This document shows positions 24,078-33,061 of a stretch of 47,362 nt of DNA, one piece after another. Every line of letters begins with the position of its first letter. Positions within the stretch are counted from its first letter, which is position 1. The stretch is from the NCBI GenBank assembly GCA_902496115.1, contig CABUZK010000010.1, positions 1 to 47,362 of the forward strand, written 5' to 3'. Position numbers and translations under genes: made by a program. A model generated the notes under the pieces. It made no database searches. It was not told the DNA's origin and saw nothing but the letters and a program-made list of their open reading frames with translations. The stretch is from an uncultured Collinsella sp. (GTDB lineage Bacteria > Actinomycetota > Coriobacteriia > Coriobacteriales > Coriobacteriaceae).

Positions 24078-27000
24078 ATGGCGAACACCCAGAACTATAT
24101 TAACCACCTGCTGCAGAACACTGGCATCACGCCGGCGTGCAGCGAAGAAGAGCGCTTGGCCGCCGAAGATATCGCTCAAATTTTCCGCAACCACGGCTTT
24201 GATCCCGAGGTGCAGGAGTTTAATGCTCCCGCGCCGAGCAGGATGGCGTTTGCCGTTACGGGCATTCTGGCATTCGCCGGCGCCCTGCTTATGGGCATCG
24301 GTGGCGGTATCGGCTTAGTCGGCACCCTGTTGGCCATTGTCGGAGCCGTGCTCTATGTGCTCGAGCGAACCGGGCGCCCCGTGATCTCGCGCCTGGGCAA
24401 GACGGGCGTGAGCCAAAACGTCATCGCCTACCACAAGGCGTCGGGCCCGCTTGCCTCTCCGCGCAATCGCCCGGTTGTCGTCGTCGCGCACTATGACTCC
24501 CCGCGCGCCGAACTGCTCGCTCGCGAGCCCTATGCGCCGTACCGAGCGCTGATCGCCAAATTGCTCCCGATTGCCACGATTGCTCCCGCGGCTATTGCCA
24601 TCCTGCGCATCTTGCCGCTTCCCGGCGCGTTGAAGGTCCTGCTGTGGATTGTCGCGATCCTCGCCTCCCTCGTGGCGCTCGCCAATGCCGCCAATATCAT
24701 TTCCAATCGTTTTGTCCTTCCCTACACGTCCGGCTCGGTTTGCAACAAGTCCTCTGTTGCCGCCATGCTGGGTGTCATGGATAACGTCGCCCCCTATCAG
24801 GGTGAGAACGAGTTCCCCGACGATATTCCGTTTGACACGTATTTTGGCGAGCAGAAGCGTCGCGCCGAGGAGATGGCGCGCGCGGCAGCCGAGTACGCCG
24901 CGGCCCAGCAGCAAAACGATTACGGCAATACCATCGAGTACGAAGAGCCTGCCTATACCGAGGATGAGTATGGCCAGCCGGTCGCTCCCGAGGGTGAGCA
25001 GGGCGAGGCTTTTGATGAGCAAATCGATGGATTCGAAGGTGCTTCTGCCGACGAGACCCTGATTGGCGTCATCGCACCCGAGTCCCAGGTCCAAGATATT
25101 CCGGCCGAGGAGCCCGTTGCAGACGAGTCCGCTGCCGAGTCGGCAGAGGAGCCTGCCGCGGCCGAGCAGACCGAGCCCGAGCCCAAGCTTTATCGCAATG
25201 CCGCCGGCAACATCCGGTTTGGCTCGGATGCCATCCGTGCCCTGGGAATGCTTCCCGAGTCCTGTACACTCGATTACGAAGAGGGCGAGGAGCCGACGTT
25301 CGAGCCCGCGCCCCAGCCCGATCCGGTCGTGGCTGCGCAGCCCGATGAGGCCAATGCCGTCGAGACAGAAGCCGATGCGGAGACTGCTATCGATCCCGCA
25401 GCCGGTCTGGACGTCATGGCGCCTGCCCCGGCGCCCGAGGAGCTCGATAATACCGAGGACGACTACGATGCGTATCCGCAGCGTGTGTCCTACGAGAGCG
25501 ACACCGATTTTTCTGCCGAGCTTCCGGTGACGACGCCCCATGCCGATATCGCTTCCGCGTTTTCTTCGATCGGTGCCAGCGCCTCCCATTTCTTTAAGGG
25601 GGCATTCGAAAAGGGCAAGAAACTCGTTGACGACTTTGAGGAAAAGCGCGCCGCTGCCCGCGAGGCAGCCGAGCGCGAGGCTGCAGCCCAGCAACAGGCG
25701 GCCGAGGCCGAGCGCGAGCGCGCGGCACAGGAATTTGAGCAAAACGACGCCGAGCAGCCGGTATCGCCGGTATCCGTTGATGTTGCCGACGCCACGACGT
25801 CTTTCGAGGCGCCGCAGCCTTCGCCTGCGGAAGTTGCCGGGGAGACGGCGACTTTCGAAACCCAACAGCCAGTCGACAGCACTGTGTCGTTTGATGCCAC
25901 GATGACGTTTGAGAAGCAGGGCACCGCTATCGCCGAGCCCCTTTCCGCTCCTGTCGAGGACGAGCCCGCTGCGCCCGATACGGTCGAGGATCAATCTGCG
26001 GCGGAACAGGTCGCTGCGGACAGCTCCGAGCAAGAGCCTGAGCCCGTGGCCCCCGAAGCTCCGCAGGCGGATGAGTCGAGGCCCTACTCTACGCAGATCT
26101 TCACCATGCCCGCGCCGAGTGATCCCGGCGCCACGGTTGCCAACGCTGCTCCGTCGCAGGCCGAGACGGTCGATGCTCTGATGGCTCAGATCTCGTCTCA
26201 GGCGTCGCCGCGCCCGAACATGAACGTTCCCGACCCGGCATCCGCGCCGGCTCCCATGCCCTCTGCGTCTCCGCTGGCCTCGGTCCCCGATCCCTCGATG
26301 CCTTCGATGCGGCAGGCCAATGTCGCCTCGCGCACCTCGCTGTTCGACCTTCCCGACCCTTCGGCTCAGGTTAACGATCCCTTCGCGACGGCACAGGGTC
26401 CCGAGCCCACATCGGCTCCGGTTGTTCCCCCCATGCCGGTCACCTCGGATGTTCAGCCGCTTGAGACTATCTCGGCTCCTGCCGCTCCGGCCGCCAAGCC
26501 GCAAAAGCGCGGCTTGGGCGGTCTGTTCGGTCGCAAAAAGAAAAACGAGCAGGACAGCATGAGCGATTGGCTTGGTGTCGAGGATGATTACGACGCCAAG
26601 AAGTCTGGTCGCGGTATCGGCTCGTGGGATAACTTCGAGGATGACGACGACGGCTGGAAGGGCGGTGCCACGTCTTCCGATGGAGCTTCCGCCGAGGATA
26701 TGCTCGCTGCCGTTGCCTCCATGGGCGATGACGAGCTGCTTGGCCACGACATCTGGTTTGTGGCTACAGGCGCTTCCGATTGCGACGGCGCCGGCATGAA
26801 GGCGTTCCTGGCCGCGCATCGCGACAAGCTCCGCGGCGTGTTCTTTATCAACCTTGAGTCCATTGGTGCCGGTAGGCTTTCGGTCGTGACGGTCGAGGGC
26901 GAGCAGCAGCTGCTCAAGGGTGACCGACGCATCATGAACTTGGTCAACAAGGTGTGCAAGTCGTTCCATGTCGATTGCGGTGCATTTGAGATGCCCTATG

Positions 27001-27176
27001 CCAAGACCGATGCCTATGCTGCTCTCGAGGCAAGCCGACGCGCCCTTACCATTGCCGGCGTCGACGGCCCACGTTTGGCATGCGCTCACACTGAGGACGA
27101 TCTGCCGTACAACGTCAATCCGACAAATATCGCTACGGTGTCCGAGGTCGTGACCGAGGTCATTCGTCGTTCGTAG
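24078..27176 (+). CDS. M28-peptidase-like membrane protein with giant acidic insertion
   Basis: The 1032-residue protein begins with a cytoplasmic-looking helix and two hydrophobic blocks (about 56-95 and 155-205). Pieces of an M28 zinc-aminopeptidase fold flank and follow them: VVVVAHYDSPRAE (H138, D140), SVCNKSSVAAMLG (about 218-230) and, 650 residues later, GHDIWFVATGASDCDGAGMKAF, FINLESIGAG and CAHTEDD. In active M28 enzymes the second motif carries a bridging Asp and the third a Glu-Glu pair. Here these positions are Cys and Ser-Asp, so catalysis is doubtful. The insertion (about 235-880) is rich in A, E, P and D, with a basic patch GLGGLFGRKKKNE near its end. ATG 24078 follows GGAG. The next gene encodes another membrane protein 21 bp away. 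Confidence 0.75.
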   Translation: MANTQNYINHLLQNTGITPACSEEERLAAEDIAQIFRNHGFDPEVQEFNAPAPSRMAFAVTGILAFAGALLMGIGGGIGLVGTLLAIVGAVLYVLERTGRPVISRLGKTGVSQNVIAYHKASGPLASPRNRPVVVVAHYDSPRAELLAREPYAPYRALIAKLLPIATIAPAAIAILRILPLPGALKVLLWIVAILASLVALANAANIISNRFVLPYTSGSVCNKSSVAAMLGVMDNVAPYQGENEFPDDIPFDTYFGEQKRRAEEMARAAAEYAAAQQQNDYGNTIEYEEPAYTEDEYGQPVAPEGEQGEAFDEQIDGFEGASADETLIGVIAPESQVQDIPAEEPVADESAAESAEEPAAAEQTEPEPKLYRNAAGNIRFGSDAIRALGMLPESCTLDYEEGEEPTFEPAPQPDPVVAAQPDEANAVETEADAETAIDPAAGLDVMAPAPAPEELDNTEDDYDAYPQRVSYESDTDFSAELPVTTPHADIASAFSSIGASASHFFKGAFEKGKKLVDDFEEKRAAAREAAEREAAAQQQAAEAERERAAQEFEQNDAEQPVSPVSVDVADATTSFEAPQPSPAEVAGETATFETQQPVDSTVSFDATMTFEKQGTAIAEPLSAPVEDEPAAPDTVEDQSAAEQVAADSSEQEPEPVAPEAPQADESRPYSTQIFTMPAPSDPGATVANAAPSQAETVDALMAQISSQASPRPNMNVPDPASAPAPMPSASPLASVPDPSMPSMRQANVASRTSLFDLPDPSAQVNDPFATAQGPEPTSAPVVPPMPVTSDVQPLETISAPAAPAAKPQKRGLGGLFGRKKKNEQDSMSDWLGVEDDYDAKKSGRGIGSWDNFEDDDDGWKGGATSSDGASAEDMLAAVASMGDDELLGHDIWFVATGASDCDGAGMKAFLAAHRDKLRGVFFINLESIGAGRLSVVTVEGEQQLLKGDRRIMNLVNKVCKSFHVDCGAFEMPYAKTDAYAALEASRRALTIAGVDGPRLACAHTEDDLPYNVNPTNIATVSEVVTEVIRRS

Positions 27177-27197
27177 GTTGACCTATAAGGAGTCTGC

Positions 27198-27416
27198 GTG
27201 TTTTCGTACATCAAGCGCCACTGGCCCGTCTATCTCATCTTGGCCCTGATCGCCATTGTCCTTGGTTTCGGGGCCGCGTATATCGTGGGCGTTAAAGGCT
27301 CAACGCCTGAGTCCACGATTAGCGAAGAAGTGGAGCACGAGCAGAGTTTGGGAGCCGATGGCATCTCCGAGTCCGATCAAGCGCTCATCGACGGTGGGTC
27401 TGCATCTGGGGAATAG
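27198..27416 (+). CDS. small single-pass membrane protein
   Basis: The 72-residue product has a short basic N-terminus (MFSYIKRHW), one transmembrane helix (VYLILALIAIVLGFGAAYIVG) and an acidic extracytoplasmic or C-terminal tail. GTG 27198 has AAGGAG upstream. It follows the M28-like gene by 21 bp and shares its terminator, so it is likely an accessory subunit of that protein. No family recognised. Confidence 0.7.
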   Translation: MFSYIKRHWPVYLILALIAIVLGFGAAYIVGVKGSTPESTISEEVEHEQSLGADGISESDQALIDGGSASGE

Positions 27417-27436
27417 CCATTTCGCCACGAACGAAT

Positions 27437-27472
27437 AAGAGGCGAGCCGGGAGACGGGCTCGCCTCTTTTTT
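27437..27472. terminator. bidirectional terminator between the M28 operon and the adhesin
   Basis: AAGAGGCGAGCC pairs with GGCTCGCCTCTT around an eight-base loop and runs into TTTT on the plus strand. On the minus strand it sits directly after the adhesin stop and is followed by TTATTCG. Confidence 0.8.
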
Positions 27473-27478
27473 ATTGCG

Positions 27479-30400
27479 TCAGCGACGTTTTGACGCCAGC
27501 TTTAGATGGGCAAACCAGATTGCCGCGGCGCCGGAGGTCACGAAGGCGGTGAGGCAGGCGGCAATGGGAAGGGAGCCCGTTGCCGGTAAATCTTGCGGCA
27601 TGGCGCATCGCTGGATGACGCGATCCTCGTCATGTGATTCAAGGTTGCTACCGCCGCCATTGCGACAGAGGTCAACGCGAGCGCTGTTGGCGAGTGCGGT
27701 CTGAGGCGTGTAAGACGACGCGGCCTGCATATGGATGACGGCACCGTGAATATCCGAGTCAAGGACGGCGCTCACATCATCAAGGTCGTCATGCTCGTCT
27801 TTGAGGTCCTCGCGGGTCCAAGATTCTGCAGCGCCTCTTGTCGTGAAGTCGGCCGATACGGCCCCGTACTCAAGACGAATGCCCGTGACGGCGGTATCGT
27901 CCAAAAGAGCGAGCTCTTTTGCCTCGAGGGTGACCGACTCCGTTGTTGGGATATCGGCTTTCCAAAGATGCCAATCGCCGTAATCGACCATGCGCAAATC
28001 GTCACCTAGGAGCTTTTTGACCTCGTCCGTTTCGAGCCAGGGGTTGTCATGCCCGTCGCTGAGCGTTGCATTGGTCTGTTCGCCCGTATCGATACTTCCC
28101 ACTGGAGACGTTCGATACCACACGTTGCAAAGACCGTCGATGTCCCCGGTCGCGACAGGGGTTTCGATGGCGATGAGTTTGGCAGTGCCTTCCTTGGCGC
28201 ATTCGAGATCGTCAGTGATGGTGAATTCATCAACCCAGGTATTCGACTCATTTTTAGCATCGAGCGTATAAGAGAAGGAGCCGTCCGCATCGGATTGTGC
28301 CACGGCTCGGTTTTTGCCATCGCCGTTGGCGACGAGACCCTTACCGATAGGGCGGGCGATCTCTTGCCGCTTGTCGACTCTGCCCTCGATCTCGATGGGT
28401 GCGTCCTTCATGGTTACCGTCTGCACTTCTCCTGTGGCCTTAATTTCAAACGTCATGTCTTCGGCAAGGTCGTAAGTGCGCGGGGGCATCACTTCGCACA
28501 GGGTGTAGGTGCCGGGCAAAAGATGCTCGATGCGATGCGGTTTGTCAGAGGAGGTCCAAGCGTCAATTTCGGTTCCGTCGGCACCGTGGAGGGAGAGCCG
28601 GGCGCCTTCCACTTCTTGTTTGCCGGTCAAATCTACTTTGGAGATGTCGATTTTGGTGTAGTCGTTAGAAACATCGAGGTGCGCATTGATCACGGGTGTT
28701 TCCTGACCGGCATACGACAGCTCGACGGTGTGGACGCTTTGGTCGAGCAGGTAACCTTCGGGTGCCTGCACCTCGATTACCTCATAGGTGGCGGTTCCGC
28801 ACCCCAGTGAAAGATGAGTCGCGCACGCAAATCCCCGCTCGTCGGTCGTGATGGATGTGACGGTTTCGCCGTCCAGGGCAGCAATGCTGCCGTCGGGGCG
28901 CACGATATCGCCCGCGGCACGGATATCAAAAACAGCACCGGCAAGGGCGCGCCCACCTACGGCATCGTTCTTGACGATCTCGATGCTTCCTGTTGCCGCG
29001 TCGTCGTAAAACGAGGCGACCGCGACGGGCGTTAAGTTCATGTCGGCGGGAATCGTTATCTCCAGATCTTCACCAACAAGATACGGTTCCTTGGCGGAAG
29101 TCTCTCGTATGTAATACGTGCCCGGGTTAAGCGATTCGGGTAGGGTGACGGTGCCGGTTTCATCGGTCGTAAAGGTATTCATAACGGTATGGGCGGGATG
29201 CCAGGATGTTTGCGAGATGGGCTCACGGTCGCCGTTGAGCAGCTGAAAGGTGAACCCAGCGCGTGGTACGGCGTTGCCGGTCTGAGCATCGCGCTTCACG
29301 ATTTGAAGATGTGTCGACAGGGCGTGGTTGTCTACGATGTACTGAAGCTCTGCGCCGTCCGTGATCTGCTCTGCTGTGATAGTCCATTCCCCTGCCTGCT
29401 TAAAGCCGTCGGGCACAGTGTCGACAACCTCACGAATGGTGTAGCCGGCACGGTCATACGGTATGGTTCCGCTGACGCCATCGGGGCGCTCTCCTGCGCC
29501 AAACCATGCTCCGGCCTGGTCTTTGGTCGATGCGAAGCCGTAGATATTGGTGGTCAGCGTTCCAACAACCTGCTGCGAAGTGTTGCTTGCCACTTCAAAG
29601 ACCACGCCTTCCGCCGGTTGCTCTACACCAGATTCGTCACTATTGCCGCAGTCCTTGAACTTTGAAATCTCGAGGTCAAAAGCGATGGGGATGTTGGGGA
29701 TGCGACGCTCGAGTTCAACGACGCCCGCGTCTCCGAGCTGGTCGGCACCGATGGTATAGCTCCAGGTTTCATTGGAGGGCAGATAACCCTCGGGAGCTCT
29801 CGACTCATAGATGCTAAAGGTGCCCAGGGGGATGTCGGTAAGTGTTGCCCGGCCGTCCTCATCCGTCGTGAGGGTGTGCGTCCAGCCCGGGGTAGACTGT
29901 GAGACGCAGGTGAACTCAGCGCCGGCAAGTGACGCGCTGACTTGAGGGCCTGCCCCTGTCGCGGCATCGACCTTTGCGATGCGCAGGGTAATGGTACCGG
30001 GCTGCTCATCGATGACGACATTCCCGCCGTCATTGCCGGTGGAAAAGGCGATGCGGTCACTCCTGGGGATATAACCCGCTGGAGCTTTGGTTTCGACCAG
30101 ATAATATGCCGTATTGGGCAAAAGTGTCGCCTGTGCGCGACCGCTGCTGTCTATCTGGATGCTGCCGACACGCTTGTCGCCGGCGCTCTCATAGATGTCG
30201 AACCTCGCTCCGTCGAGCCTGTAGGTATCGTTTTCGCTCGTGATGGCGGCGTTGGCTGACTGTTTTTGGAAGGATGCGGAGACGGCCGGGAGCACGTAGA
30301 GCATGTCTTGACGCTTGCTGCCGCCCGACACAGTTCCCAAATAGCGCCGCGCGCGATGCGGTGCGGCTTTAATGCTTCCCGACTTGGCGCTGTCGTGGAG

Positions 30401-30910
30401 CCAGCGCGCTGCGGCAACGACCTCATTGTCGCCGGAAAAGTTTCCGCTCTTTGTGACGCCCTGGGCGGTTGTATATGAGAATGATCCGTCGGTATGGGTG
30501 GTGCCGTTGAGCATCCAGACGGCAAGTTGGGTTGCGGCGCGCGCTCGATCGGGGGACAGGTTATGCCCGCCAAAGGATGTGGCGGTGGGGTAGCCATGGC
30601 AGATGATGGCCGCGAATTCGTCTTCGAGCCATACCCAGCCCTGATTGTAGGTGAGCCAGGGTCCGCCCGGTGTGCTGGGGCCAAATCGGTCCTGGTTCAT
30701 GCAATAGGCAGTCGAAGAATCCTGTGCCTCGTATTTGCCAACTCCAAAAGGACCGCATTCATTGCTGATAGTGCGGAATCCGAGCGATTCGTAACCGTCG
30801 ACGGCGAGCGCGGCATCCGGCGTCATGCAGCCTAAAAGTAAAAAGAGGACTAGGAGCAGCGATCCTGCTGTGATTGCGCTGTGGACAGAGTGCGTGGGTG
30901 CGTTGGACAT
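27479..30910 (-). CDS. LPxTG-anchored thioester/CnaB adhesin
   Basis: The 1143-residue surface protein has a signal sequence (residues 1-36; also a possible lipobox LLGC). An N-terminal thioester domain follows, in which C70 (AYCMNQ) and Q128 (AATQLAVWML) are placed to form the internal Cys-Gln thioester of host-binding adhesins. At least six CnaB/SpaA-type repeats come next, each ending with an isopeptide-type glutamate motif (VETKAPAGY, ESRAPEGYL, REVVDTVPDGF, RETSAKEPYLV, IEVQAPEGYLL, CEVMPPRTYDL). After a non-repetitive region the C-terminus has the sortase signal LPATG (1108-1112), a hydrophobic helix and a KRR tail. AAGGAG precedes ATG 30910. No sortase gene is in the window. The architecture matches thioester-isopeptide (TIE) proteins of Gram-positive bacteria; the ligand is unknown. 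Confidence 0.9.
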   Translation of the reverse strand: MSNAPTHSVHSAITAGSLLLVLFLLLGCMTPDAALAVDGYESLGFRTISNECGPFGVGKYEAQDSSTAYCMNQDRFGPSTPGGPWLTYNQGWVWLEDEFAAIICHGYPTATSFGGHNLSPDRARAATQLAVWMLNGTTHTDGSFSYTTAQGVTKSGNFSGDNEVVAAARWLHDSAKSGSIKAAPHRARRYLGTVSGGSKRQDMLYVLPAVSASFQKQSANAAITSENDTYRLDGARFDIYESAGDKRVGSIQIDSSGRAQATLLPNTAYYLVETKAPAGYIPRSDRIAFSTGNDGGNVVIDEQPGTITLRIAKVDAATGAGPQVSASLAGAEFTCVSQSTPGWTHTLTTDEDGRATLTDIPLGTFSIYESRAPEGYLPSNETWSYTIGADQLGDAGVVELERRIPNIPIAFDLEISKFKDCGNSDESGVEQPAEGVVFEVASNTSQQVVGTLTTNIYGFASTKDQAGAWFGAGERPDGVSGTIPYDRAGYTIREVVDTVPDGFKQAGEWTITAEQITDGAELQYIVDNHALSTHLQIVKRDAQTGNAVPRAGFTFQLLNGDREPISQTSWHPAHTVMNTFTTDETGTVTLPESLNPGTYYIRETSAKEPYLVGEDLEITIPADMNLTPVAVASFYDDAATGSIEIVKNDAVGGRALAGAVFDIRAAGDIVRPDGSIAALDGETVTSITTDERGFACATHLSLGCGTATYEVIEVQAPEGYLLDQSVHTVELSYAGQETPVINAHLDVSNDYTKIDISKVDLTGKQEVEGARLSLHGADGTEIDAWTSSDKPHRIEHLLPGTYTLCEVMPPRTYDLAEDMTFEIKATGEVQTVTMKDAPIEIEGRVDKRQEIARPIGKGLVANGDGKNRAVAQSDADGSFSYTLDAKNESNTWVDEFTITDDLECAKEGTAKLIAIETPVATGDIDGLCNVWYRTSPVGSIDTGEQTNATLSDGHDNPWLETDEVKKLLGDDLRMVDYGDWHLWKADIPTTESVTLEAKELALLDDTAVTGIRLEYGAVSADFTTRGAAESWTREDLKDEHDDLDDVSAVLDSDIHGAVIHMQAASSYTPQTALANSARVDLCRNGGGSNLESHDEDRVIQRCAMPQDLPATGSLPIAACLTAFVTSGAAAIWFAHLKLASKRR

Positions 30911-31164
30911 GGCTGCTCCTTATCCCTCGTGCGCCGCACGGGGAGGCCGCGGCGCGTAGGATGAGGCTACCCCCAAGGTTCATGCGGGTAAGTACCGGAA
31001 CCTGACCAAATGCTTGCCCGATATCTGACAAATGGCGCCTATGAAAGATAATGGAATAAATCTGCAGGTAGACAACGGTAAATAGAAGAACGTACAGGTC
31101 CCTATCTCCACAATTGGCCTGTTTTTAGGACGATTCTCCACAGCTAAAACAAGCATCGTCACCC
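30911..31164. other. intergenic region between adhesin and tRNA-Gly
   Basis: This stretch must contain the adhesin promoter (minus strand), but I see no convincing -35/-10 pair. Two CTCCACA-type segments (31105-31140) flank an AT-rich part. No gene is supported here; the short minus-strand frame at 30759-31031 overlaps the adhesin and has no ribosome site. Confidence 0.5.
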
Positions 31165-31194
31165 TTGTATCGAACAAGACAACCGCGTTATACT
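31165..31194 (+). promoter_or_regulatory. promoter of tRNA-Gly
   Basis: TTGTAT (31165-31170), 18-base spacer, TATACT (31189-31194), 13 bases upstream of the tRNA 5' end. Confidence 0.65.
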
Positions 31195-31207
31195 ATCCAC
31201 CACATAT

Positions 31208-31282
31208 GCGGGCATCGCCAAGTGGTAAGGCATCAGCTTCCCAAGCTGACACTCGCGGGTTCGAGTCCCGTTGCCCGCTCCA
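31208..31282 (+). tRNA. tRNA-Gly (CCC anticodon)
   Basis: The 75-nt cloverleaf includes an encoded CCA. The acceptor stem is GCGGGCA/TGCCCGC with discriminator T. The anticodon arm is TCAGC-TTCCCAA-GCTGA, giving anticodon CCC, and the T-arm is GCGGG-TTCGAGT-CCCGT. It reads GGG. Confidence 0.95.
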
Positions 31283-31293
31283 GAAAAATGCAC

Positions 31294-31325
31294 AAGCACG
31301 GTAACGCTACGTTGCCGTGCTTTTT
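31294..31325 (+). terminator. tRNA-Gly terminator
   Basis: AAGCACGGTAACG-CTA-CGTTGCCGTGCTT (one T-G wobble in the stem) is followed by TTT, 12 bases after the tRNA. Confidence 0.85.
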
Positions 31326-31333
31326 ACTACTAA

Positions 31334-31479
31334 GTGCCGGGACTCGAACCCGCCAGGGTGCGAGCTTTAAATAAACGCGAAGCGTTTATAGCGAGCAGGC
31401 AAGGTCGCCGATAGGTGACCGCAGCCGGTGCGGATTTGCGAAGCAAATACGCAGACGTCCCCATGGCCGCTCTTGCGGC
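31334..31479. repeat. structured multi-hairpin element, copy A
   Basis: Directly after the tRNA-Gly terminator come four small hairpins. The first is a T-arm mimic CGGGACTCGAACCCG (31338-31352). The others are TAAACGC-GAA-GCGTTTA (31372-31388), GGTCGCC-GATA-GGTGACC (31403-31420) and ATTTGC-GAA-GCAAAT (31434-31448). GCCGC-TCTT-GCGGC (31466-31479) ends the block. The same order of stems, with different bases but preserved pairing, recurs at 46859-46962. The spacers GCAA before and GCAGC after the third stem are shared. It could be a noncoding RNA, an RNA-processing unit or a mobile repeat. No open frame fits it. Confidence 0.65.
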
Positions 31480-31576
31480 AAAATGTTAGGTTAATGCCTG
31501 CTGCCCATACTTGCACCTACGCACGGTACAATGGTTAAGTTACGACCAACGTGCCAATAGCCAAAAAGGAGCCGCT

Positions 31577-32923
31577 ATGATCGATCGCTATACTCGCCCG
31601 GAGATGGGACACATCTTCTCCCTCGAGAACAAGTACGCCATTTGGCAGGAGATCGAGGTCCTGGCCTGCGAGGCCCAGGCGGAGCTCGGCAAGATCGGTA
31701 TTTCTAAAGACGAAGCCCAGTGGATCCGCGATCACGCTAACTTTGAGAAGGCAAAGGTCGATGAGATCGAGGAAGTCACGCGCCACGACGTTATTGCTTT
31801 CCTGACCAACATGAAGGAGTACATCGACGCCGATGTTCCCGAGGGCGACCCCAAGCCCAGCCGCTGGGTCCACTACGGCATGACCAGTTCCGACCTGGGC
31901 GATACGGCTCTGTGCTACCAGCTCACCCAGGCCTGTGACCTGATCATCGAGGACGTCAAGAAGCTCGGCGAGATCTGCAAGCGTCGTGCCTTCGAGGAGC
32001 GCAACACACTCTGTGCCGGCCGTACTCATGGCATCCACGCCGAGCCGATGACCTTCGGCATGAAGTTCGGCTCTTGGGCCTGGGAGCTCAAGCGCGATCT
32101 GGACCGTCTTGAGGATGCCCGCAAGAACGTTGCCTTCGGTGCCATCTCGGGTGCTGTCGGCACTTACAGCTCCATCGAGCCGTTCGTCGAGGAGTACGTC
32201 TGCGAGCACCTGGGCCTGGTCCACGACCCGCTGTCCACGCAGGTCATCAGCCGCGATCACCACGCCTACCTCGCCGGCGTCCTTGCCACCACGGCAGCCA
32301 CCTGCGAGCGCATCGCTACCGAGGTTCGCAATCTGCAGAAGACCGATACGCTCGAGGCCGAGGAGCCGTTCCGCAAGGGTCAAAAGGGCAGTTCCGCCAT
32401 GCCGCACAAGCGCAACCCGATCACCATGGAGAAGGTCTGTGGCCTGTCGCGCATCGTGAAGTCCAACGCCCAGGTCGCCTTCGACAACGTCGCCCTGTGG
32501 CACGAGCGCGATATTTCGCACTCCTCTGCCGAGCGTGTCGCCCAGGCCGATAGTTTCATCGCGCTTGACCACATGTTCCAGTGCCTCATCCGCGTTATCG
32601 ACGGCTTGCAGCTGTATCCGGCTCGCATGATGGCCAATCTCAACAAGACCCGCGGCCTTATCTTCTCCTCCAAGGTGCTGTTGGCCCTCGTCGACACGGG
32701 CATCACCCGCGAGGACGCCTACGCTATCGTGCAGGAAAACGCCATGGCCACCTGGCACGAAGTGCAGGATTGTGTCTCCGGTCCCACCTTTAAGGAACGT
32801 CTCGAGGCCGATCCGCGCTGCACCGTCAGCCAGGAGAAGCTCGACGAGATCTTTGATCCGTGGGACTTCCTCACCCGCATCGACACGGTCTTCGATCGCC
32901 TGGAGCAGCTGAGCTTCGAGTAG
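31577..32923 (+). CDS. purB: Adenylosuccinate lyase
   Basis: The 448-residue lyase acts twice in purine synthesis, cleaving SAICAR to AICAR and adenylosuccinate to AMP, each time releasing fumarate. The fumarase/aspartase-superfamily signature GSSAMPHKRNPITME is present near residue 275, with TSSDLGDTA and the catalytic-His segment GRTHGIHAEPMTFG. I use ATG 31577 behind AAAAAGGAG; the upstream extension to 31511 crosses the -10-like TACAAT (31527-31532). It is transcribed alone and closed by a terminator. Confidence 0.97.
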   Translation: MIDRYTRPEMGHIFSLENKYAIWQEIEVLACEAQAELGKIGISKDEAQWIRDHANFEKAKVDEIEEVTRHDVIAFLTNMKEYIDADVPEGDPKPSRWVHYGMTSSDLGDTALCYQLTQACDLIIEDVKKLGEICKRRAFEERNTLCAGRTHGIHAEPMTFGMKFGSWAWELKRDLDRLEDARKNVAFGAISGAVGTYSSIEPFVEEYVCEHLGLVHDPLSTQVISRDHHAYLAGVLATTAATCERIATEVRNLQKTDTLEAEEPFRKGQKGSSAMPHKRNPITMEKVCGLSRIVKSNAQVAFDNVALWHERDISHSSAERVAQADSFIALDHMFQCLIRVIDGLQLYPARMMANLNKTRGLIFSSKVLLALVDTGITREDAYAIVQENAMATWHEVQDCVSGPTFKERLEADPRCTVSQEKLDEIFDPWDFLTRIDTVFDRLEQLSFE

Positions 32924-32965
32924 GGTTAACCTAATTCGGCCGTTTGCGGATGCATTCCAACCTTT

Positions 32966-32999
32966 GGCGCCTTGCCCATCTTGGGTGAGGCGCTTTTTT
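32966..32999 (+). terminator. purB terminator
   Basis: GCGCCTTGCCCA-TCT-TGGGTGAGGCGC (one mismatch) is followed by TTTTTT, about 45 bases after the purB stop. Confidence 0.85.
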
Positions 33000-33061
33000 A
33001 TCGCCGCATCAGCCCCAGGTATACAATGAAATCCGACTGCTGTTTCGATGAAGGGAGGCTT

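Noticed and set aside
30759..31031. 90-codon minus-strand frame upstream of the adhesin
   Set aside because: Overlaps the adhesin start and its ribosome site in another frame; no ribosome site of its own.
23977..32948. 16-mer AATTCGGCCGTTTGCG present at 23977 and 32933
   Set aside because: Both copies are intergenic, but a shared 16-mer in a window this size is within chance and the flanks do not match.
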